Notes: generated by a model from the sequence alone, not told the origin. Counted from the first letter of the stretch, positions 45,074 to 55,680 are shown. The stretch is DNA of 64,000 nucleotides from an uncultured Isosphaeraceae bacterium (GCA_945957605.1 CAMFLR010000001.1:868001-932000), one strand, 5' to 3'. A program made the numbers and translations.

Positions 45074-48000
45074 TCACGATTGTGTTGGCAACATGCCGGA
45101 TTCACCTCGAAGGAAAGGCATTCCCACCTCGCGGCGAATCTTCTGCCGGAGTCTGCGTGCGTTCGGGCCATCCATGCCGCGAATTGTCCAGTAGAGGTCT
45201 TTGATAATTTGATCCGTTCCAAATCGCGAAGCTTCGGCGTAAACCTTGTTGTAGACTCTTTCGACAGAAGAAATATGAGAATCGTCTCCGGCTCGCGAAA
45301 TCGCCTGGAAAATCCTGCGGTCCCAAGCTCCCCCCTTCGACGTCTGCTTGAACGCGAAATCCAACAGCGGCTTGAGACCTTCCGGATCTCCTTGCAACGC
45401 CAAAACGTAAGACGCCATGGCAACTGTTTCGGGATCTTTGGCAGTCAGAAGCGGGCTGACCATCTCCGTCGTGAGCGCTCGCGGCAATCTTGGTATCGAA
45501 ATACCGTTCTTTGCCGAAGCCCCGTACCTTCCCGGAAGCATTGGATTATCGGTCGAAAGCTGGAGCCAGCTTCGAAGATGACTCACACTCTCGAAGTCGG
45601 ACGCTAGATACTTTAGCGCGAGCGTTTGGCACATGGGATCTGCAGTCGTCAACGCGGCGAGCGCAAGTTTACGTCCCTCAGCTTGTTCAACCGCAAGAAG
45701 CCGGATTTGAAATGCGTCGCGGCGAAATTCTGGACGAGCCTTCGGGTCTTCCATGATCTTTTGCGCAAGGTCGCCAGCGTCTTCCGGCGCGGCTTTCAGA
45801 AGGAGAGACAACGCGATGACACGCTGCAGTTCTGAGCCAGAAGCGGCGCGAGGTCGAATCTTGGCCTCGATTTGCCGCAGTTCCTTCTGGGGGATTTCTG
45901 ACACGTTGTAGTAATTCCGGCCGAAATAGCTTGTTTCAAACCCTCTATAAATGTAGTGAGCGTGATCGCTCTCAATGCTGTCGGCGGTGTCAATCAAGTT
46001 CCAAAGCAATTCAGTGGAACGGGGGTCGTTTGTTTCCGTGAGATGAGACGCCATGAGGCCAAGTTCATCCGCGCCCGGATGCATCGCCAGCAGGGCCCGG
46101 AACATATCTGCTCGATCGGCCCAGTGTAGCCAAGGAAGAGCCGCTGAAATTTTGGTGATAAGGTCTGGGCGTTCCTTCGCGACCTTCAACAGATTGGCGA
46201 CGGCATTCGTCCCACGGCCTGAGGCAACCAAGGGCAAAGCGGCTGCCATCCGTTCGTCGGCTGAGGGAGCTGCGAGCATTTTAGTGAGCGGCTCGATCGT
46301 CGACGCAATCCACGTTGGGTTGCTTTCCCCTTCTTGAATGCGCGTAAGCCGCTCCTCCGCGGGACTCTCCGCGCCAGGTTGGGACGGCTTGGTCTCGCCG
46401 TCGGTGGGCTGGCTTTCAACCTCCCTCTTGAGGTCGTCAAGCTTGTCCATGATGACATTGGCGGCGCTCATTCGAACCCGGCTTTCAGAATCGCTCAAAC
46501 CAGCAAGCACCTCGGGCGCGAGATCCGCATCCTTGGACTCCCCAAGAGCCGTGACCGTCGCCGCGCGGATATCAGCTTTGGGATGCTTCGCGAAATTTCG
46601 GAGCAATGGCATCGCCTTTTTCTTCATCTCTGGCTTGTCACGATGCGAGTTCGCGATACTCTCGATCGCCTTGGCGGCGAGTTCCGGATGTTTTTCAACG
46701 ACCTTGAGCAACGGTTCGACGGCATCAACCGAATCGACATCCTTCAGCGCAGTGACGGCGCGACCGATCACAAATCCATCGGGGTCGTCGAGCCGTCCAA
46801 TCAATGCGGCAATTCCCTGCGCGCGAGCTTCTTTGACCTTGGGGTCGTTTTGATTCAAGAAGGCTCTTGCCTCGACCTGCTTACCGATGCCCTCGACAGC
46901 CTCGGCCCGAACGCTCCACTTGTCGTGCTTCAAAACTTCGATCAGGATTGGAAGCGCTTTGGGATCCTGAATCTCTCGCAGCACGCGCACCGCGTGGACC
47001 ACGAGATCGGGATCGGTTTCCTTCGCGAGATACTCTTTGAGACGGGCGACCTGGCGTGCTGAAGGGTGCTCCGCAAGTTGCTTCAGAACGGCCGCGCGTA
47101 CATTTGGTTCAGGGTCGGCGAGCAATCCGATAAGCGCCTGGGAACCGCCAGAGTTCCCCAGGGAGTTCAAGCCTTTGAGCGCGATTTCGCGGACAAGCGG
47201 ATCGGGGTCGCTGAACAATTCCAGCCAAAGCCCTTCGTCATCGGCGGTAGCGAGCTGGGTGAGTTCATCGACGGCCTGATGACGCGTCGCAACGGCCGAG
47301 GCCGCGAGCCGTTCGAGACCACCCGGCCATCTCAGCACGAGACCTTCGGACGCCGCGAGACGGTAGCGCAGCGCAGTGAGCCGCTCTTTTTCGTCGTCCA
47401 ACTCTGCCTTTTTCAACCGTTCGTAAACAGTCGGCAGCAGATCACGACCGAGACGCGCCAAACGTTCGCGAGCGGCAGGGACGTCAGTTGGTTTGGCGGC
47501 AACGAGCCGATCGATTTCGACTCTGGCCGCGGCAAGGCGGTCGGGAGACGATTTCAATTCCTGCGATGCCGGCGACTTCGCTGCTTCTGTGGCCCAATCA
47601 CGTAGCGTTTTGAGCCGATCGGCCGATACAGTTTTGGGCTGCCACGGGTCGATCCCCGTGACTGGAGCTCGCCAGAGCGAAAGCAACTCCATGGCAGCAA
47701 GCCTCCTTTGCAGCGTGCCCTCTGCGAACGCTGCAACCACTGGTTCGGCCGCGAGTGTTGGATGATTTTGAAGGCGATGGATCGCAATTTCGCGAAGCAG
47801 CGCATCCTGTTGATCGAGCTGTCGAATCAATCGAACAACCACCAGCTCGGTTGGAACCTTTGTATCGCTGAGTTCGTCGACCGGTACATCGGCCGCCTTT
47901 TCACGATTCTCTTCCAGCCACGCGACTAGTTCCTTCGCGTTCAGAAAGCCATCGTGTGAAGAGACAACTCGCCCGAGCGGGCTGAGAATGCGAAGCGCGG

Positions 48001-48346
48001 GAATAGAACCAACCCCGAGCGCCTGGATTTCAGTCGTCGATTTGTCGGCATCAAGAGCGACTAACGTCCACTCTCCCAGCGCGGTTTGAACTTCAGGAAC
48101 CGCGATCTCCTGATCGAGCTTTCGACACCAGGGGCACCATTCTGCACCAACTCGCACGAGGATCGGCTTCCGATTTCGAACGGCATCCGAACGTCCTTTG
48201 GCGATGTCCGTCAGCCAAACTTTCTGCGGTGGCGTCGCTTTCTTTCCTTTGGCCGTATCAGACTCAGGTTTTGGAGCTTGACCAAAAGCTGGCGGCACCG
48301 AAATTGAGACAATCAGAAGCAAAGCCAGCAACGGAAGGATTTTCAC
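45074..48346 (-). CDS. Secreted thioredoxin-like plus HEAT-repeat protein
   Basis: This 1090-residue protein has a signal peptide, then a thioredoxin-like domain with CPWC (71-74) and a cis-Pro (GVGSIPALRIL), followed by about 20 HEAT/PBS-lyase-like repeats with the recurring pattern DPxxxVRxxAxxALxxL (for example 'DPLVREIALKGLNSLG', 'DPEPNVRAAVLKQLAEH', 'DKWSVRAEAVEGIG'). A C-terminal alpha domain of about 350 residues is unrecognised. It may be a redox-active scaffold for envelope proteins. It overlaps the cytochrome gene by 4 bases, and the two may act together: heme attachment to c-type cytochromes needs thiol reduction. Confidence 0.85.
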   Translation of the reverse strand: MKILPLLALLLIVSISVPPAFGQAPKPESDTAKGKKATPPQKVWLTDIAKGRSDAVRNRKPILVRVGAEWCPWCRKLDQEIAVPEVQTALGEWTLVALDADKSTTEIQALGVGSIPALRILSPLGRVVSSHDGFLNAKELVAWLEENREKAADVPVDELSDTKVPTELVVVRLIRQLDQQDALLREIAIHRLQNHPTLAAEPVVAAFAEGTLQRRLAAMELLSLWRAPVTGIDPWQPKTVSADRLKTLRDWATEAAKSPASQELKSSPDRLAAARVEIDRLVAAKPTDVPAARERLARLGRDLLPTVYERLKKAELDDEKERLTALRYRLAASEGLVLRWPGGLERLAASAVATRHQAVDELTQLATADDEGLWLELFSDPDPLVREIALKGLNSLGNSGGSQALIGLLADPEPNVRAAVLKQLAEHPSARQVARLKEYLAKETDPDLVVHAVRVLREIQDPKALPILIEVLKHDKWSVRAEAVEGIGKQVEARAFLNQNDPKVKEARAQGIAALIGRLDDPDGFVIGRAVTALKDVDSVDAVEPLLKVVEKHPELAAKAIESIANSHRDKPEMKKKAMPLLRNFAKHPKADIRAATVTALGESKDADLAPEVLAGLSDSESRVRMSAANVIMDKLDDLKREVESQPTDGETKPSQPGAESPAEERLTRIQEGESNPTWIASTIEPLTKMLAAPSADERMAAALPLVASGRGTNAVANLLKVAKERPDLITKISAALPWLHWADRADMFRALLAMHPGADELGLMASHLTETNDPRSTELLWNLIDTADSIESDHAHYIYRGFETSYFGRNYYNVSEIPQKELRQIEAKIRPRAASGSELQRVIALSLLLKAAPEDAGDLAQKIMEDPKARPEFRRDAFQIRLLAVEQAEGRKLALAALTTADPMCQTLALKYLASDFESVSHLRSWLQLSTDNPMLPGRYGASAKNGISIPRLPRALTTEMVSPLLTAKDPETVAMASYVLALQGDPEGLKPLLDFAFKQTSKGGAWDRRIFQAISRAGDDSHISSVERVYNKVYAEASRFGTDQIIKDLYWTIRGMDGPNARRLRQKIRREVGMPFLRGESGMLPTQS

Positions 48347-49728
48347 GGTAACTCTCCCGCGGCAGATTTGGAGGCTGCTCCGTGTTGGATCTGCTTCCAG
48401 TATTTTTCGTAGGCAAAGTTGGGACTATTTTCAGCGTCGTGGCATGTAAGGCACTGACTTTTCGCCGAGAAGGGAGTCTTCGTCGTTGGCTTGAGAACGT
48501 GACCGCGCGAAGGCCCGTGGCAACTCTCGCAACCCACCGACGTCCTCTCAGAACTTTTTGCCGCGGACATGAATCCGCCAGGAAGTCCATATCCCGTGGT
48601 ATGACAGGTTTGACACTGTGGGTCGATATGATTGCCATGATCGGTGAGCGTCTTCCAGGCACGCGCGTGACCTGTGACCTCCCACTTTTTGTAGACTTCG
48701 CGATGACAATCGCGACAAGACTCACTTCCTGCGATTGCATAGTCGGCAGGAAGGTCAGACGGCAATCGACGAACGAATCCAGTTTGGTCGGCCGTTAAGT
48801 CGCGCGTGGCAAGCTCAGAATGGAAGCTGTCGAGATTGCGCCTCTGGGCTGCGTTGTCGGCAATCGCGGGAGTCATCTCAACCACCTTCCCTGTCCAGGG
48901 CTCACCGCGTCCACGGCGATCCATCTCAATCAAGAACTTCCCTTTGTTCGTCGCCGAGGCAATCCAGGTTGGTCCGACTTTTATTGGCGCGATGCTCTGC
49001 CCCGTTGGGCCGCCGACAACCAGATCCGCCTCGGGTAGGTCGGCCGCAAGTTGGCGCAGTTCGGCGTCGGGAAGATAGGCGAGTACGACGAGGGAGTCGA
49101 ATTGCAAATTCTTGATCGCCTGCAAGATCGCGCTTCGAGGTTCGTCTGTCTTGAGATCGCCGCGAACAAGTCCTGGCGAAACGACGCCGACAACCGCGAT
49201 ACGCAACCCTCCTGCAATGAGTTCCACATAAGGCGCAGCGATCAACTTCCCCTTTGAATCACGGAGATTGGCCGACAAGAAAGGTACTTTGAGTCGATTT
49301 TGAACATCCCGGAGATAGTCTGCGCCGAACGCTGCTTCGGCTGCGCCCAGGTTATGAGCCGCGCTTCCGAGTGCCTTCTCCCCTGCAAGAATTGCCTCGA
49401 ATTTCAGTTGATCGTAGAGCGAGGTTCCGGCCGCGGCCCCGCCCGCGTCAAGAACGATCACCTCGCGCGACCCACGCAACCCTTCGACAAATGAGGCACG
49501 CCTGAGAATTCCACCCGACTGATTGGCGGTGCAACCGCACGGCACAATCCAGCCCATGGTGTCGCCCGAGATCACAAGAGAAAGTTCACGGGGAGTTTCA
49601 ACCGCACGCGGGCCAGTGGCAGGCGAACCGCAACCGCTCAAGCCGACGAGTATGAAAGCATACCGCCCTGCCCTTGCCAACCTTGCTCGCAGTGTCCGGG
49701 ACGAACCGCCGCCCATCATCAACTCCAT
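48343..49728 (-). CDS. Lipoprotein joining a 5'-nucleotidase-like fold to a tetraheme cytochrome c
   Basis: This 461-residue protein has a lipobox (LVGLSGC), an N-terminal metallophosphatase/5'-nucleotidase-like region (LSLVISGDTMGWIVPCGC, LRIAVVGVVSPGLV) that lacks most catalytic Asp/His residues, and a C-terminal cytochrome with four CxxCH sites: CRDCH (338), CQTCH (372), CESCH (400) and CLTCH (426). The heme part resembles the cytochrome c-554 family. The start could be codon 5 (ATG 49716), where GGAG spacing is better. It likely transfers electrons at the outer membrane surface. Its phosphatase part is probably inactive. Confidence 0.85.
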   Translation of the reverse strand: MELMMGGGSSRTLRARLARAGRYAFILVGLSGCGSPATGPRAVETPRELSLVISGDTMGWIVPCGCTANQSGGILRRASFVEGLRGSREVIVLDAGGAAAGTSLYDQLKFEAILAGEKALGSAAHNLGAAEAAFGADYLRDVQNRLKVPFLSANLRDSKGKLIAAPYVELIAGGLRIAVVGVVSPGLVRGDLKTDEPRSAILQAIKNLQFDSLVVLAYLPDAELRQLAADLPEADLVVGGPTGQSIAPIKVGPTWIASATNKGKFLIEMDRRGRGEPWTGKVVEMTPAIADNAAQRRNLDSFHSELATRDLTADQTGFVRRLPSDLPADYAIAGSESCRDCHREVYKKWEVTGHARAWKTLTDHGNHIDPQCQTCHTTGYGLPGGFMSAAKSSERTSVGCESCHGPSRGHVLKPTTKTPFSAKSQCLTCHDAENSPNFAYEKYWKQIQHGAASKSAAGELP

Positions 49729-49747
49729 CGGCTGATGGCAAAGTCAC

Positions 49748-50497
49748 TCAATAATTCAGAGCGTAGGCAAGAATGTTCACATTCACCTGCTCTGAGTTCG
49801 TGATTTCGTTACCACCGCAGCAACAGCATCCCTGCGAGTGAGACGTGTCGTTCAGCCCGTCTTGCGAATACAAGACGCCGAGCCGTCCCTGGAGGACGAC
49901 TCCCTCCACGGGTCGAGGCTTACCGTGTCTCGCTTGCAGTTCGTTGATCTCGTAAACGGTGTGAAAGACGGGGTGATCGAGTCCAAGCGCAACCATCGCA
50001 TTCGCTGGAAAAATCGTGGCCATTTCGCGACGAAAAGCCCGATCCCATTCGCGAGATGAACAACCAGCCGAAGCCAGCAGAAAACCGCCTCCTTCGATAT
50101 ACTTTCGTAGGTTCTCACGTTCTTGATCGGTGAGAGTGAAATCTCCTTCACCTGTCATGATGACGAGAGGAAAGCCGAAGACTTCCGCCGCACCAAGCTT
50201 CACCGCGTGAAACCGCCTACTTGTCGAGATCGAAGACTCTTTTTCGGCCCGAATCAGAAAGTGGTCTGAAAAGCACTGGCTGCTCTTGGTCCCTGCGTAG
50301 ACCAGATTGGCAACCTGAACGATCCCATCGGGCTCGCCGCCGACTTGATTCGATTCTGCCGACGGCTCGGGACGAGGACGATTGGCTTGCTGGGCCAAAC
50401 CATAAGAAACGATCACCAAACTGAGAACGACGGCACCGGTCAGAATGGTGCGTGTTCGGAGGAATCGCGGCAAGATGATTGAATTTGTGCCTGGCAT
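49748..50497 (-). CDS. DUF4159 domain protein with CCCC segment
   Basis: This 249-residue protein has an N-terminal membrane segment and a DUF4159 fold that resembles class I glutamine amidotransferase-like domains (FGFPLVIMTGEGDFTLTDQER, YIEGGGFLLASAGCSS). A run of four cysteines (SQGCCCCGG) lies near the C-terminus. In planctomycetes and other bacteria DUF4159 genes sit with MoxR, DUF58 and BatA-like genes, as here. The function is probably in envelope integrity or regulated proteolysis. It starts 18 bases after the gene encoding the 928-residue membrane protein. Confidence 0.88.
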   Translation of the reverse strand: MPGTNSIILPRFLRTRTILTGAVVLSLVIVSYGLAQQANRPRPEPSAESNQVGGEPDGIVQVANLVYAGTKSSQCFSDHFLIRAEKESSISTSRRFHAVKLGAAEVFGFPLVIMTGEGDFTLTDQERENLRKYIEGGGFLLASAGCSSREWDRAFRREMATIFPANAMVALGLDHPVFHTVYEINELQARHGKPRPVEGVVLQGRLGVLYSQDGLNDTSHSQGCCCCGGNEITNSEQVNVNILAYALNY

Positions 50498-50515
50498 ATG
50501 CGTCTCGGATGGGAC

Positions 50516-53302
50516 CTAGCGTGGCCCCGTTTCGTCGGCGATCCTCTGGAAATAGTCGGCAACCCTGCGCTGGTAACGTCCTGGGATCTGAGCCTGAGCC
50601 TGACCGGCCGATTTGAGTCCGCGCTTGGAAGTGAGCATTTCCGATATCTTTTGATCACCTTGTGGGCCGCCCAACTTCCCTGGCGCTGAACCGGCGGCGG
50701 ATGAACCTGTGCCCTGGCGAGCGGAAGAAACGAGCGTTGGCTGGGTGCCATAGAGGCCGACATTTTCGAGATTGTTCTGTCGCGCGCTGAAGCCATCACC
50801 GCTCCCCATACCGGGACCGTTGCCGTTTCCCGTTTTCGGCAATCCGGGGTTGCCAAGCATTTGGGAGATGGAGTTACCAAGACAGGCGGACAGACTCGGC
50901 TTGAATTTGAGGGCGGCCTCACACTGAGCGCCGATGCCTCCCTCACCGTTACATTGGGCAACAAACCGTTCGAGAATGTCGGCCGCATTCTTGGACGCGC
51001 TCGCGGCGCGGTTGCCGTCGAACGCAGCGAGCGCGGTCTCACATTCGGTCATCGCTTCTGATGCACCACTTGCGCGAACAGCAAGTACGAAGTCTTGCGC
51101 GGTTTTGCGCAGTTCAGCAAGCCGAGGATCATCAGGAAGGAGCCGTGTGTGGTCTTCGATGTCCGCAAGGAGACTGGCAAGAGCAACTCGAATCTGACTT
51201 TGCTCGGCCTCGAGATCGCGCATTCGGGCCTTCGTCGCCGATGTGTCCGCTTTATCGCGTCCCTTGAGCGTCTGCAGACGATTCGCCAGATCGCGCTGGC
51301 GGAGATAGAGCTGGACAAATCTCGCTTGATCCTCGAGCAATGGATAGATCTTCCCAAGATGCTCGAGTGGCTCCATCGCTTTCTCGCCAAATTCCTTTCG
51401 ACCCGCCGCAAGTTTGTTTCGAAGTTCGGCAAGCGACCTATTCGTCGCGCCATTCTTGAGCGACGGATTCGCCGCGAGTTTTTCGGTCTCACCCGCCAAC
51501 CCTGCGAGAAGGCTCGCCAAGGATTCAAGCTCACGGGATAGATTCTTGTCGACGTCGATAGGAAGCGGGTGGCGTGCAGACTCCTGGATTGATTTCGCCT
51601 CGTCTCGCAATTGACGAGCCAATTTCTCGAGCTTTTCTCGTTCCGCTTTCGCGAGCGGGCTGTCGGCAGGCAGTTTTTCCAGCTCTGCCCGCAGCCGTTC
51701 CATCTCGTTAGCCAGTGCCTCCATCCTGCGCTCCGCCTCGCGATACTTGGCGGCCAAGGTCTCCATCCCTTCGCGTGTGGCGGTCAGGCGATCGAATAAT
51801 TCGCGCGGAATAATGCGCACGGTCACAACCGAGCTCTCGGATCCTTTTGCACCCGCTGGATCATTGTCTTCCACCCGGGCAAACAGCTTCACTTCGTCGC
51901 CTGGGCGAAGTCCATATTCCGATAGCGGCAGATAGACCTGTTCGTTCCACCGATTTGGATTCTGTCCCCCGACCAACAGTTCCGTCGGCAAGACTCTCGA
52001 TCCATTGAGCGAGCGAAATAATTGGATGCGGCTAATTCCGTAATCATCCTCGGCGGCAATCACAACGGGCAATGGCGCGTCGGGAGTCGCGAACGAGGTT
52101 TCACGCGGCTCGATGAGTCGCACCAGTGGACGTTCGTCTTGGAGTAAAACGACAGAAGTCGAGTACGCTTCAAGCGACTGCTGCCCCTCCACGTCGCGCA
52201 CCTGGATCTCAATCTTGCCGTCGCTGTCGACCTCAAACGCTCCGTGAACTTCCTTGCCGTCGGAAGAAACGCGCGTGAGTTTGGAGTCAACGCCCCCCTT
52301 CGTCCCGATCACTCGAAGCATTCCCTCCGATAGCGGGCGGTTGCTCGCGGCCCAAACCTCGACCCGAGCGCCCGGTAGACCAGCAAGTCCATCAGGCGCG
52401 GGGCCTTCGTACGCAGCCTGACGCGTGTAAGCGGGCTGGGTCACGCGGAAGCGTACACTGGCGATACGAGGGACGGTCACGACATCGATTCGATAGCGCG
52501 GACTGCGGGCTCGGCCTGAACGAACCGTATACCGCCCGGACAACGTCACGTCGGCCACCGCCGCTCGCCATCGTCCTTCCCCTTCCGGGAACATCGGCAG
52601 CCGCTCCTGTGCAGCTCCGATCGGTTCGAGCAAGAGTTCGAGACGGTCATTTGTGGCGCCTTCGACCGTCGCCCGAATTTCGATCCCCTGGCCGTAGATC
52701 ACCTTGATATCACCAGGTGCCACCTGGAGCACTATGGCCGAATACGGAGGGTGATCGCCAAAAGGATCCGAAAACCGTAACCAGAGCGTCGACACGAGCC
52801 TTGCGTTGAGAAGGAAGACCACGCCGACGAGGCATATGAGCGAACCGCTTGCCAGTGCCCCGATCAGAATCGGCCGCGCAGAGGCAATTTGCTTGCCTGG
52901 CAAGTTACGCGTCAGCTCCGCAGCACGTTGGACTGCGATTCCCGCCAGCCCCGTTTCGAGAGGGCCGAGTTCGCGAGGCGACTCAATAAGGTCGACGCCG
53001 GCCACGATCTGACCTTCGGCGCCTGCGATCTGATCGAGCCTGCGCGAGAGTATTCGCGGATTCGCACGCTGAGATGAGCGTCGCCACATGGCGATCGCAA
53101 AAGCAGCACCCGCAAAAATCGCAATCCCGATCGCGAACCGTCGATGCCAGGGAGCAAGTTCGAGCAGCAGATCGGCCCACGCCGCTGCTAACGCAACCAC
53201 TCCCGTAACGAACACACCCCAACCCAAGCCCGATGCGCCACCGACCGCGCGCACGCGTCGCCCATATTGTCTCAGTTGGTTCTGTAGCGACGGGTAGTTC
53301 AT
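50516..53302 (-). CDS. Large DUF4175-like membrane protein with coiled coil
   Basis: This 928-residue protein starts with two close membrane spans (residues about 28-72) and one more near 150-170, followed by a periplasmic beta-rich region (RFSDPFGDHPPYSAIVLQVAPGD resembles DUF4175). A long coiled coil lies at about 540-620 and again near 690-740 (Glu/Lys/Arg-rich heptads), and a low-complexity Gly/Ser/Asn-rich tail ends the protein. The partner genes on both sides belong to the MoxR/vWA cluster, so it likely takes part in the same envelope complex. Precise role unknown. Confidence 0.8.
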   Translation of the reverse strand: MNYPSLQNQLRQYGRRVRAVGGASGLGWGVFVTGVVALAAAWADLLLELAPWHRRFAIGIAIFAGAAFAIAMWRRSSQRANPRILSRRLDQIAGAEGQIVAGVDLIESPRELGPLETGLAGIAVQRAAELTRNLPGKQIASARPILIGALASGSLICLVGVVFLLNARLVSTLWLRFSDPFGDHPPYSAIVLQVAPGDIKVIYGQGIEIRATVEGATNDRLELLLEPIGAAQERLPMFPEGEGRWRAAVADVTLSGRYTVRSGRARSPRYRIDVVTVPRIASVRFRVTQPAYTRQAAYEGPAPDGLAGLPGARVEVWAASNRPLSEGMLRVIGTKGGVDSKLTRVSSDGKEVHGAFEVDSDGKIEIQVRDVEGQQSLEAYSTSVVLLQDERPLVRLIEPRETSFATPDAPLPVVIAAEDDYGISRIQLFRSLNGSRVLPTELLVGGQNPNRWNEQVYLPLSEYGLRPGDEVKLFARVEDNDPAGAKGSESSVVTVRIIPRELFDRLTATREGMETLAAKYREAERRMEALANEMERLRAELEKLPADSPLAKAEREKLEKLARQLRDEAKSIQESARHPLPIDVDKNLSRELESLASLLAGLAGETEKLAANPSLKNGATNRSLAELRNKLAAGRKEFGEKAMEPLEHLGKIYPLLEDQARFVQLYLRQRDLANRLQTLKGRDKADTSATKARMRDLEAEQSQIRVALASLLADIEDHTRLLPDDPRLAELRKTAQDFVLAVRASGASEAMTECETALAAFDGNRAASASKNAADILERFVAQCNGEGGIGAQCEAALKFKPSLSACLGNSISQMLGNPGLPKTGNGNGPGMGSGDGFSARQNNLENVGLYGTQPTLVSSARQGTGSSAAGSAPGKLGGPQGDQKISEMLTSKRGLKSAGQAQAQIPGRYQRRVADYFQRIADETGPR

Positions 53303-53399
53303 AGCGGCAATCGCTCATGCAGAATTGCGGTGAATCCTTACATTTTCCACGCAGATCCGATCCGACTGCAAACAATTATCCGACGCGGCGCGGGAATTA

Positions 53400-55673
53400 T
53401 CAGACCAGCCCAGACGATCGCCGCAACTTCCACGCGACACCCCATGCAGCCAGTATCGTCACCAATACCCACCAGCGATCCCAGGCTGGATAGCGCGTAA
53501 CGCGTTCCGTGCGACTCCGAGTCTGGTAGTCCTGCATCTGATTGGTCAACTCTTCTGGCGTGCCGCTGGTTAAGACGGTCGCGCCGCTCTCCTGAGCGAT
53601 CCGGCTCATGAGATCCGGGCGAGCTGCGAGGTTCAGTTGCTCTTCGACGGATCCACGCACGTCAAACGCGACCTGCGCCGCCGACTCATCGTGGCCGACG
53701 ACGCGGGCTTGATACTGTCCTTCCGGCAAGCTGCCGAACAGGACGCGAAAAGCTCCCGGATCGTCGCCACCGGGAACCGGCGTTACTGTTTTTGGCGTTT
53801 TTTGCGCGCCGCCAGTCAACTCAACCGCCGGAATCTCGCGACGCGTTCCGTCGTCGCGAAGCAGAAGCGTCGCGGTCACCGGCTCCGTGGTATGGAATCC
53901 CACCTTGTCCACCCGTAACGCAATCTCCTGTCCTGGAGGCAAGCCCGAACCTGTGGCGAGCCAGCGCATCAGGCTGTGCCAGAGGCCGCCGTAAACATCT
54001 TCATCCTGACGAGATTCAGGCGGAAGAAACGCCCACCGCCACATGCCCGCCCCTTCAATCACCACCACTCGACCCGATCCATAGGGCTGATATGTGACGA
54101 CCGGAATCGGCTCCTGACTGGCCGCTGGCGTGGAAGTCGCCAGAACAACCGCGAGCGGCTTGGGCTCCTGGGGCTGCTGGTTGTGGGCGAGCGTCGCCAA
54201 TTTCGCGAACGCCTCGCGCTGGGTGTTTTCGCGCGATGAGGGCAGCCAACGGAGATCTTGCCCTCGTTCAGTCAGTTGCACACGGAACCGAGATTCGCGT
54301 CCTTGCGACCAACGAACGGGAAGCAACTGGGCAAGCGGCTGGCTGATTCGCGACGACGGTGCGCCTCGATAGCAGACCAACGCCCCACCTTCCTGCGCGA
54401 TCCATCTTTTGATGTTTCCCATCGTGGCTTCGTCGAGAAACACGTCAGAGTCACGCCCGAGAACGATAATCTGATAACGACCAAATCCCCCACGCCCCGC
54501 AGCCAGATCTTCCGGCTTGTCGAGCACCTTCCACTCATCCTGACGCACGACATCCGGTTCCGCGGGCGAGTTTCCCGGCTTAGCTGGCGACCGATGAAGC
54601 GATCTCCGGAAGAACCGGCCTTCCGTCAGCTTGACGACACTCTCGAGCTCGATTGACGAGTCAGACGTGAGCGTTCTCACAAGGAACTTGCCGTCCCAAT
54701 AGGGCTTTCCCTCGAGCAGTAAAACATGAATCGGCTGGTCAACGACCTGAAGCAGAAATGTCTCAGTATTGTTCACAAGAATCGCTTCGCCGGGGACACT
54801 CTCGAGACGCGCTTCGTATCGATACAGGCCACGCTTGGGCTGCTGCACGTCAAAGCGTGCTTCCGCGAAGTCTTTTTGATCGAAAGTGACAGACTTGCGC
54901 GCGACTTCTTTACCTTCGGTAGAGAGGATGACCGTTGCAGTCGGCACACCCAGGCCGAGTTTTCGAACGCTGGCAATGAGCGGTGCCTTTTGGCCGAGAA
55001 ATGCAAGTTCTCGTTGTGATTGAAGCTGGAGATCGAGGTCGTTCACTTCCGCAGGACCGCCGAACGTCTTCGTATAGATCGGAGCGTCAAGACCACGCGC
55101 AAGGCGAACCGCATCGAGCACGCGCGCTGGCTGACCTTCCGCGTTGTGATTACCATCGCTCAGGAGAACGACCGCCTGCCCTTGTGGTCGCGCTTGATCG
55201 AGACTCTCGGTGATCGCGACTGCGAGATCCGTAGTGCTGCCGTCTGGTCGCATAGCGGACAACGCAGCGGGCGCGACAGATTTCGTCGATTCCGCGAACG
55301 TCAAGATGCGGACCTCGTACCGATACGCGAGGTCTTTGGAAAAAGCGGTCGCCGTCTCTCGGGCGGATGCAAATCGCGTATTGTCTGCGCCCATATCCGG
55401 TGTCGCCATACTGGCCGACGTGTCAACCAGAATTGTGAGTAGCGGCTTCCCGCCGGGCGGCAAGACTCGTTCCAACCAGGTTGGATTGAGCAGGATGATC
55501 AAGGTGCACAGGGTACCGAAGCTGGTGAGCGCGAGGATAGTGATCCAACGATTGCGAGTAACGGCCCCCGGACGCCGCCAGCCGTACCAGACTGATATCG
55601 CCAGACATCCCAGAGCCAGCAAGGCCCAGAGAGGAATGGGAATCAGCGGCTGAAACATCAAGGTCCGTGACAT
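53400..55673 (-). CDS. von Willebrand A-domain membrane protein
   Basis: This 757-residue protein has two N-terminal spans, a vWA domain with the MIDAS motif LVDTSASMA (DxSxS, about residues 86-94) and GDGNHNAEGQP-type segments, then a region resembling class I glutamine amidotransferases ('GRYQIIVLGRDSDVFLD', 'GGALVCYRGAP') and a C-terminal span. MIDAS proteins bind divalent metal and substrate. It begins 7 bases after the BatA-like gene and belongs to the same operon. Its activity is unknown. Confidence 0.88.
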   Translation of the reverse strand: MSRTLMFQPLIPIPLWALLALGCLAISVWYGWRRPGAVTRNRWITILALTSFGTLCTLIILLNPTWLERVLPPGGKPLLTILVDTSASMATPDMGADNTRFASARETATAFSKDLAYRYEVRILTFAESTKSVAPAALSAMRPDGSTTDLAVAITESLDQARPQGQAVVLLSDGNHNAEGQPARVLDAVRLARGLDAPIYTKTFGGPAEVNDLDLQLQSQRELAFLGQKAPLIASVRKLGLGVPTATVILSTEGKEVARKSVTFDQKDFAEARFDVQQPKRGLYRYEARLESVPGEAILVNNTETFLLQVVDQPIHVLLLEGKPYWDGKFLVRTLTSDSSIELESVVKLTEGRFFRRSLHRSPAKPGNSPAEPDVVRQDEWKVLDKPEDLAAGRGGFGRYQIIVLGRDSDVFLDEATMGNIKRWIAQEGGALVCYRGAPSSRISQPLAQLLPVRWSQGRESRFRVQLTERGQDLRWLPSSRENTQREAFAKLATLAHNQQPQEPKPLAVVLATSTPAASQEPIPVVTYQPYGSGRVVVIEGAGMWRWAFLPPESRQDEDVYGGLWHSLMRWLATGSGLPPGQEIALRVDKVGFHTTEPVTATLLLRDDGTRREIPAVELTGGAQKTPKTVTPVPGGDDPGAFRVLFGSLPEGQYQARVVGHDESAAQVAFDVRGSVEEQLNLAARPDLMSRIAQESGATVLTSGTPEELTNQMQDYQTRSRTERVTRYPAWDRWWVLVTILAAWGVAWKLRRSSGLV

Positions 55674-55680
55674 TCGTGGT

